Shown here piece by piece: positions 57,018 to 64,000 of a stretch of 64,000 nucleotides of DNA. The stretch lies in the NCBI GenBank assembly GCA_029215795.1, contig JARDYH010000001.1:308231154-308295153 (forward strand), given 5' to 3'. Each line of letters starts with the position of its first letter. Position 1 is the first letter of the stretch. The notes beneath the pieces were generated by a model. It worked only from the letters and a program-made list of their open reading frames with translations, searched no databases and was not told where the DNA came from. Origin of the DNA: Anniella stebbinsi. Its lineage: Eukaryota; Chordata; Lepidosauria; Squamata; Anniellidae. Made by a program: the position numbers and the translations under genes.

Positions 57018-57929
57018 GATTTTTAAATCATCCAATTTTATCCACTCTATTTTCCCCTTTTTCTGTGAGGAATTTTATTTTTAATTTCTGTAACTCATGA
57101 AGATATTTGCATTCCTAAGTAGCAGAGGGGAAAGCTACATGTGCTTATAAAGGGTTGGATCCTGGATTTGTCTTTTACTGATAGAAGAGTTCTGCTCATG
57201 GGAGGTACCTCTGCCTAATTTTCAGGGACCCCCCCCCAACATATCACAGCTCACCCCATTCAGCAGGCTCCCCCAACCCTCTGCACTTTAAGGGGGCTGG
57301 AGGGGCTGCTGTTCAGAGGAGGAAGTGGTAAGTTCTGCTTCTACAGCATAATTACACATGCTTAAATCTGGGATTTTAAAATCAAGAGTGTATTTTAAAA
57401 TCAAGGGTGTTTTTGGAAAAGGTACATAATTAATATTTCTGGATTTATATGTAAGCTAATTAGGATTGAACAGAGCTCTTTTCTTTGAGCAATTAAAAAG
57501 TCATAATATCATCTTGTGGCATATGAGTAGTAAATGAAGCATACTCAGGAATGAGAAATACATTCCTCTCGCCTCATTCCCAATAACTAAATGTATTAAT
57601 CACAATCAGTAAAAAGCCAATGATACAAGCACTCTTTTTGCAGCTATATAAGAGTTAATAATAAGATGGCAAGGCAAATTAAATAATTTCAATTAATAAT
57701 TAAGTCTTCTATGCCTGTCCATAAGGAACTCCAGAAAGAAGGCAAACACCATTTTCAGACATTGTACTATGAATGCCCTTTACCCTGTAGCTTGTCCTTT
57801 GTGAATAGTGGAATGTGGTAGTAACCATATACTATTTACAGGGCCAATGAAGGGATTTCTGTGGACTTTTAGAGCCAGAGTTTATTTACATTGTGGGATC
57901 TGCTGAACACAGTCCATGTTTATAGTAAT

Positions 57930-57967
57930 ACTAGCTCATATGCCCAGCGCTGCTCGGGTCTGTGAAT
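57930..57967 (+). mobile_element. left piece of the element split by the L2
   Basis: actagctcatatgcccagcg, then ctgctcgggtctgtgaata, a known dispersed head motif. It breaks off exactly where the L2 tail begins and appears to continue beyond 60970. Family unknown to me. Confidence 0.4.
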
Positions 57968-57968
57968 A

Positions 57969-60900
57969 ATGTTTATTTATTTTTATTTATTCATTTATTA
58001 CATTTGTATACCGCCCCATAGCCAAAGCTCTCTGGGCGGTTTACATAGGATTAAAACAATTAAAAACAATATACAAAAATTAAAACAGCAAAAACATACA
58101 ACATACACACAATACATACATACATTTAAAAACCACTACAATAACCCAAAAAGCTACAAAAACAAAAACCCAGGCTCCTCAGTTATTGCCAAATGCCTGA
58201 GAGAAGAGGAAAGTCTTGACTTGGCGCCGAAAAGATAACAATGTTGGCACCAGGCGGGCCTCGTCAGGGAGATCGTTCCACAATTGGGGGGCTACCACAG
58301 AGAAGGCCCTCTCCCTTGTTGCCGACCTCCAAGCTTCCCTAGGAGTAGGCACTCGGAGGAGGGCCTTAGATGTTGAACGTAGTGTTCGGGTAGGTTCATG
58401 TCGGGAAAGACGTTCCGTCAGGTATTGTGGTCCCAAGCCGTGTAAGGCTTTATAGGTTAAAACCAGCACCTTGAATTGGGCTTGGAAACATACAGGCAGC
58501 CAATGCAAGCGGGCTAGAGTAGGTCTTATGTGCTCGAACCTTCTGATTCCAGTTATCAATCTGGCCTCTGCGTTTTGCACAAGCTGCAGCTTCCGAACCG
58601 CCTTCAAAGGCAGCCCCCACGTAGAGTGCATTGCAGTAATCTAACTTGGAGGTTACCAGAGCATGGACAACTGAAGCCAGGTTATCCCTGTCCAGATAGG
58701 GACATAGCTGGGCCACCAAGCAAAGTTGGTAGAAGGCACTCTGTGCCACCGAGGCCACCTGAGCCTCAAGTGACAGAGATGGTTCTAGGAGAACTCCCAA
58801 GTTATGAACCCGCTCCTTCAAGGGGAGTACAACCCCATCCAGAACAGGTTGAAGACCCTCCATCCGGTCAGCAGAACCACCCACTAACACCGTCTCAGTC
58901 TTGTCTGGATTGAGTTTCAGTTTATTAGCCCTCATCCAGTCCATTGTCGCAGCCAGGCACTGGTTCAGCATATCCACAGCCTCACCTGATGAAGATGAAA
59001 AGGAGAAATAGAGCTGCAGCGTACTGATGACAACGCACTCCAAAATTCCGGATGACTGCACTCAACAGTTTCATGTAGATGTTGAACAGCATGGGGGACA
59101 AGACTGACCCCTGCGGAACCCCATACTGGAGAATCCACGGGGCCGAGCAATGTTCCCCAAGCACCACCTTCTGGAGCTGACCCGCCAAGTAGGAGTGGAA
59201 CCACTGCCTCCCACTCCCAACTCAGCCAGTCGTGTCAGAAGGATACCATGGTCGATGGTATCGAAAGCCGCTGAGAGATCAAGGAGAATCAACAGAGTCA
59301 CACTCCCCCTGTCTTTCTCCTGACGTACCAAAACCAAGCCTGAAACCCGACTGAAATGGATCCAGATAATCAGTCTCATCCAAGAGTGCCTGGAGCTGGC
59401 TCGCAACCACCCACTCCAGGACCTTGCCCAGGAATGGAACATTTGCTACTGGCCTGTAGTTATTAAGATTTTCAGGGTCCAAGGAAGATTTCTTTAGGAG
59501 TGGTCTCACTGCCGCCTCTTTCAGGAGGCCTGGGACCACTCCCTCTTGCAAAGAGGCATTAATCACTTCCCTGGCCCAGCTAGTTGTTCCATCCCTGCTA
59601 GCTTTTATTAGCCAAGAGGGGCAAGGATCCAATATGGAAGTGGTTGCACGAACCTGTCCAAGGACCTTGTCAACATCCTTGAGCTGTACCAACTGAAACT
59701 CATTCAAGAAAACAGGACAAGCCTGTGCTCTGGATACCTCATTTGATTCGCCTGCTATAACACTGGAGTCTAAGTCCTGACGGATGCCAAAGATTTTATT
59801 CTGGAAGTGCCCAGCAAATGTATTACAGCGGGCATCAGATGGTTCTACCATGTCCTTGGGGCTGGCATGTAAAAGCCTCCAGACAACTCTGAAAAGCTCC
59901 ACTGGGCGGCAGGTTGATGATTGAATAGTGGCAGCAAAGTATTGTTTTTTTGCTGCCTTCACTGCCCCTGACTACAGCTTACCATAAGCACTTATTTGAT
60001 TGCATCCATCAGGAGTTTGTCTCCATCTGCCCTCAAGCCGTCTCCTGTTTTGTTTCATCACTCTCAGCTCCGGGATATACTACGGAGCCGTACGAGCTCT
60101 ACACAGGAAAGGGCACTCAGGAGCAATCGTGTCAACCACCCGGGTAATTTCTGCATTCCACAGATCAACCAGGGTTTTGACAGGAGAGCCAGCCCTATCA
60201 GCCAGAAAACTCCCCAGAGCTCTCTGGAAACCATCTGGATCCATTAGCCTCCAGGGGCGGACTATCTTAATGGGTCCCCCACCCTTGCAGAGGGGAAAAG
60301 CCGCTGTAAGTCTGAACCTCAGCAGGTGGTGATCTGACCATGACAGAGGGGTTGATGTAAAATCCCCCACTTTCAGATCACCATCTCCATGTCCAGTTGA
60401 AAAAAACAGGTCTAGAGTATGCCCTGCTACGTGCGTTGGGCTGATGGCATGTTGGGACAGTCCCATGGTTGTCATGGAGACCATGAAATCATGAGCTGCC
60501 CCAGATAAAGTGCCCTCGGTGTGAATGTTGACATCCCCTAGAACCAGGAGTCTGGGGGACCTCAACAGTACACCCGAGACCACCTCTGTCAGCTCAGCTA
60601 AGGAGTTCGTTGAGCAGCGGGGTGGGCGGTACACCAGCAGAATCCCTAATCTGTCCCATTGGCCCAACACAAGGTGCAAACACTCTAGACCAGTAGTCAT
60701 ATGGACAGGGAGCCTGCAGAGGGGGATGGAGTTCCTATAGACTACAGCAACCCCCCTCCCGGGCCCTCAGGTCTACCCTGATGCTGAACCAAGTACCCTG
60801 GTGGGCACAGCTGGGAGAGACTGACTCCTCCCTGCTCACCCATCCAGATCTCAGTTATACATGCCAAATCGGCTGCCTCATCCACAATTAAGTCGTGGAT

Positions 60901-60970
60901 GAGGGAGATCTTATGCACCGATCTGGCATTTAAAAGCAGCACCCGGAGGGCTGAGGGCTGGCTGATAGGG
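57969..60970 (-). mobile_element. nearly full-length, inactive L2 LINE
   Basis: A 3-kb element reading on minus from an endonuclease start near 60942 to a (ATAAATAA) tail at 57969-58005. The coding part covers endonuclease, reverse transcriptase and C-terminus in several frames. It appears inserted into an older repeat. Compare its end with the L2 fragments at 46.0-46.8 and 23.2 kb. Confidence 0.9.
58179..60942 (-). pseudogene. L2 ORF2 (APE endonuclease + reverse transcriptase), broken
   Basis: In order on minus: LLLNARSVHKISLIHDLI (60942-60742), then an endonuclease block with GDVN and SDHH catalytic motifs (60700-60080). RT fingers follow (NNYRPVANVPFLGKVLE, 59962-59279), then LDLSAAFDTIDH with the first catalytic Asp (59442-59071), and a YGVPQGSVLSP block (59188-58982). 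The thumb/C-terminal part is NKLKLNPDKTE to WLPVCFQAQFKVLVLTYKAL (59061-58179). At least four frame changes separate these pieces. At 59008-59032 the frame reads QYA then shifts, and the YxDD aspartates are missing. Confidence 0.85.
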
Positions 60971-63190
60971 CAACTTATTCATCTTTAGGTTGTTTGTTTT
61001 TAGTTTGGTTGAGTTCGTAAATTGTTTTGTTAGAATAAATGGAAAATTGTGTTAATAAGAACTGTAAATTAGAGCTTTGTGATAAACCACATTTTTTTGT
61101 TTTACCTGAAATGCCTACACCTCTGATCATGCCTTGGCTGGAACAGCCGTCTAAACTTCAAAAACAATCAGGACACACAACACCCTTTCTACCAGCTAAA
61201 AAAAATCCAAACCTAAAAATATATTTTCAAAATAGACCCGACATTACCCAGATATCTGAATAACATATAGTAGGGAAGCAGATCTCAGTGGACGTGAGGA
61301 ACTGTTGTATGCATGTGCTCTGAAGTTTTTATGAAAAGAGGAAAGCAGCCAGAACAGAGAATACTTTATTGGCATAGTTGACTATATAATATCTACATTT
61401 AACAGGTTTTGGCAGAGAGCCAGTATGGTGAAGGCCACTAGTGACTTGGCCCTTTTATCTGACATAAAGTTTAATGTTTTTAGATTTTTCTGGTACATTG
61501 TGCAGCCAGACCTAGCAGCATGCCAGATTTCAAGTTTCCACCCAGTGTTGCTTAGACCCCCTAAAATATATGTCTACGAGATAATCATCTTAAAGTAGCA
61601 GGCCGGTGCTAGGCCTGAGTTAACCTTTAAACAAATTAAATTCATTTCTTTTTTTCCTCTCTCACCCTCATGACAACCCTTCAAGGTAGGCCAGTCCCAG
61701 GCCTGTGAGGTAACTTTTTGCTGTGGTGCCCGACTTGCCCAATGGGAATCCTGCTGCTGAAGCTCATGGGAAGTGAAGTCTGGCTGAGCCAGTCCAAACT
61801 ACATTGTGCAATTGGTGGTCATAGGTAGGCCATGAGGGAGCTGGCTGGCTGGCTGGCTGACTGATGATTTGCTTGGTAGCCGTTGGCAATGGGCCTACTC
61901 CCAATGGGGCCTAGCAACTGAGGCAGCTGGCCTCAGGCACTCTCCCTTCAGGCCCAGGATGGCGAGCCACTACCAAATAATGGCTGCCAAAGCCTGATAA
62001 GTCTTCCCTCCTGCCCAAAGCATGCTGGGAGCTGTAGGCATAAGCCTAGGTCCCTGAATAACATGTTAATCTTTGAACACCTTCTGAGATGTGGTGGAAG
62101 ACAACTGGAGAGCAGGCCATCTTAGTTGTGGCACCCTGCGTGTTGATTTCTGAATGAAGTTTATGATTTTTATGTAACAGCCTGACTATACCATTGAGAC
62201 AGAAGAGTGAATGGAGGATTGATTGTTATAGCTGAGGCTAGAATGGAATGGTGGACAGAGTGACAGTTGGAGAAAGTCAGGTAGCAGAACAAAGACAGTT
62301 AGTGAGAGGTCAGTGTTTGCTCACCCATACTTTATTTTAAATCAGCCACTTTACATGCCAGTACTACACCTCCCAGCATGCCTTTGGCTGCCCGCATCCT
62401 TGGAGACATCCTATTGTTGCCGATGCTTCTCCTCGATAGACCATGAAGGAGTAGCATCTCCAAGGAGGGGAGGTAAGCGGCTATCAGTGGACGCACCCAG
62501 CTCTGGCCAATCCTGCTGGGACTGCCTTGGCCTGTGCTTCTCACCCACCAAGTGCTACATCAGGAACCTGTACTGAAGGCCCAGGTCTGGGCCAGGCACT
62601 TCCTCCCCTTTGTCAGGTGTGTTTCTGGGCACGCACAGAGTGCCTCCCCTTCCTCCCACCCTCTTAAGGGCAAAGGCTACACACTTGCTTCCCCCAGATT
62701 CTGAGAAAACAGCGATATCAGGACGGGAGTGCCTTTGAGCATGTTTGGACCCTCAAAGTCATGATTTTGTATCTAGTTACATTTTAAAACCACACAGAGG
62801 GTGTGAGGCACTACCACAAATGAATGCAGCCCATATATGTGGGTTGTTTCCTTTTATGTGGAATTGGGTTGACTGCTCAAGACCAACCTTAGGAGTTGGG
62901 GTTGTAAAAGACACACAGCAGCCACCAACCTGTGCACTCACAATGGCCACCAAAGGCCAGTAAGTCTAGCCTCCTGCCCAAGGCATGCTGGGAGTTGTAG
63001 GCATAACCCTAGGTTTTTATTAAATTATTTTAAAAATACTTAAACCCCTACATTCGTGTTTTTAGATTTTTCTGGTACATTGTACAGCCAGACCTATCAG
63101 TGTGTCAAGTTTCTAACTCATCTGGAAGTGGGTAAACATTTCCAGACATACGTGACACACACATACTTTCTGCTTTATAGGTAGAGATTA
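60971..63190. mobile_element. unclassified repeat with recurring modules
   Basis: Module A (tttttagatttttctggtac) occurs at 61479-61545 and 63059-63115. Module B (ctgcccaaagcatgctggga, then gtaggcataa) occurs at 61978-62055 and 62943-63015. All are in the same orientation. The block ends ctttctgctttataggtaga, a terminus-like string. No intact ORF. Confidence 0.4.
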
Positions 63191-64000
63191 GTGCCAGTAT
63201 TCTTATGTTCTGGATCTCTGATATCATACAGAGCAAGTCTAAGCAGGTGGGAGAGTGAAGTGGCATAATCCTCCATCACTTCTAAGGCCTTGTTATGTCA
63301 GGGCAGGCAGTGGAGTGGGGGTGGACTTACCTTTTTAAAAAAATCCCCTCCAGTTGGTCTCCTGAGGCTAGTGTAGGCCAGGGGAACAGAGGAGCTTTGG
63401 ATCCAGTGGATTCATTTTGGGTCCTACTGCTGCTTGCTGCCAGCCATAGATCTGAGCCCATGGAGCTTTCCGCAGATGTAAGGGGGCCCTTTGGAGCAGA
63501 CATCCCTCCTACAGAGCTCCACTCTACCCCACCTCAGACAGACAGCCGAGGGGATTAGTGTTGCTCTGTTACATATTATCTATACAAATCTGTTATTATT
63601 ACTAGTTGTCTATAATGTCTTTCTTTCATGGAGATAACCACTTGTTTATGGTGCCTGGGACACATATTTGAGGTATTTTTGAAGTTAGCTATAATGCCAT
63701 TTTGTATGTTTCCTTGCTATGAGGAAAGATATAAATCTAAAATGGAGGAATAATGTAGGGTGATCTGTCAGGTGTTGAAAATATTATTTTAGACAACCTT
63801 CAGAAAATGAAACATATCCAGAGAAGCAAAGCAGTTTGGGATGTCACCAAACCTAAGGTCCACAGCTGGTTTACTCATATCTCACTAGAACTTGGGGCAA
63901 AACGGATTCTATATCTAACTTAGGAAATCCTGGGTGTAAGACATAATAGACAAACTATGCCAGGACAAACCAGACCATCAGCAGATGGGGAGGAGGACTT
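63191..64000. other. intergenic DNA at right edge
   Basis: No exon or repeat family recognised. Confidence 0.4.

Noticed and set aside
51190..64000. LRP4, expected upstream of CKAP5 in vertebrate synteny
   Set aside because: No exon with LDL-receptor repeats or an LRP4 tail is recognisable; the stretch is mainly repeats.

Overview
The window looks like a squamate reptile genome, most likely a lizard. It is an AT-rich vertebrate intron/intergenic landscape with one conserved gene and a dense mix of L2, CR1, L1, DIRS, hAT and tRNA-SINE repeats. The species call rests on repeat recognition, not on a search.

Layout. Positions 1080-32941 carry the 5' half of CKAP5 (XMAP215/ch-TOG microtubule polymerase) on the minus strand. 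I placed 25 coding exons with canonical AG/GT borders. Their phases join into one open frame of 3322 nt (1107 codons plus one base), from the start ATG through TOG domains 1-4 and into the TOG4-TOG5 linker. The gene continues past the left edge, so TOG5 and the C-terminal region are not here. The non-coding first exon is not certain. Two CpG-rich blocks, near 43.5-44.4 kb and 50.2-51.2 kb, each carry a good minus-strand splice donor and CCAAT boxes, so alternative promoters 7 kb apart are possible.

Introns and upstream DNA. The CKAP5 introns hold a 5'-truncated L1 with a perfect 14-bp target duplication, several L2 3' ends, CR1-like pieces (one joining an ORF1-like fragment directly to a 3' end), and inverted-repeat MITEs. 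The 33-50 kb stretch, probably intron 1, holds a short hAT with an 8-bp duplication, a DIRS-like gag ORF of 210 codons that is still open, and a hAT element containing an L2 flanked by direct repeats of about 69 bp. From 51 to 64 kb I see no gene. It contains a large nested inverted-repeat element with a 140-bp-arm hairpin, tRNA-type SINEs, a nearly full-length but dead L2 (57.97-60.97 kb) whose reverse transcriptase has lost its catalytic YxDD box, and an unclassified repeat whose modules recur.

I found no new multi-gene system. The most unusual items are the 69-bp flanking duplication at 45.9/46.9 kb, the hairpin element at 53.66-54.60 kb, the open DIRS gag lying in sense inside CKAP5 intron 1 and ending at a consensus splice donor, and the two-promoter question for CKAP5.
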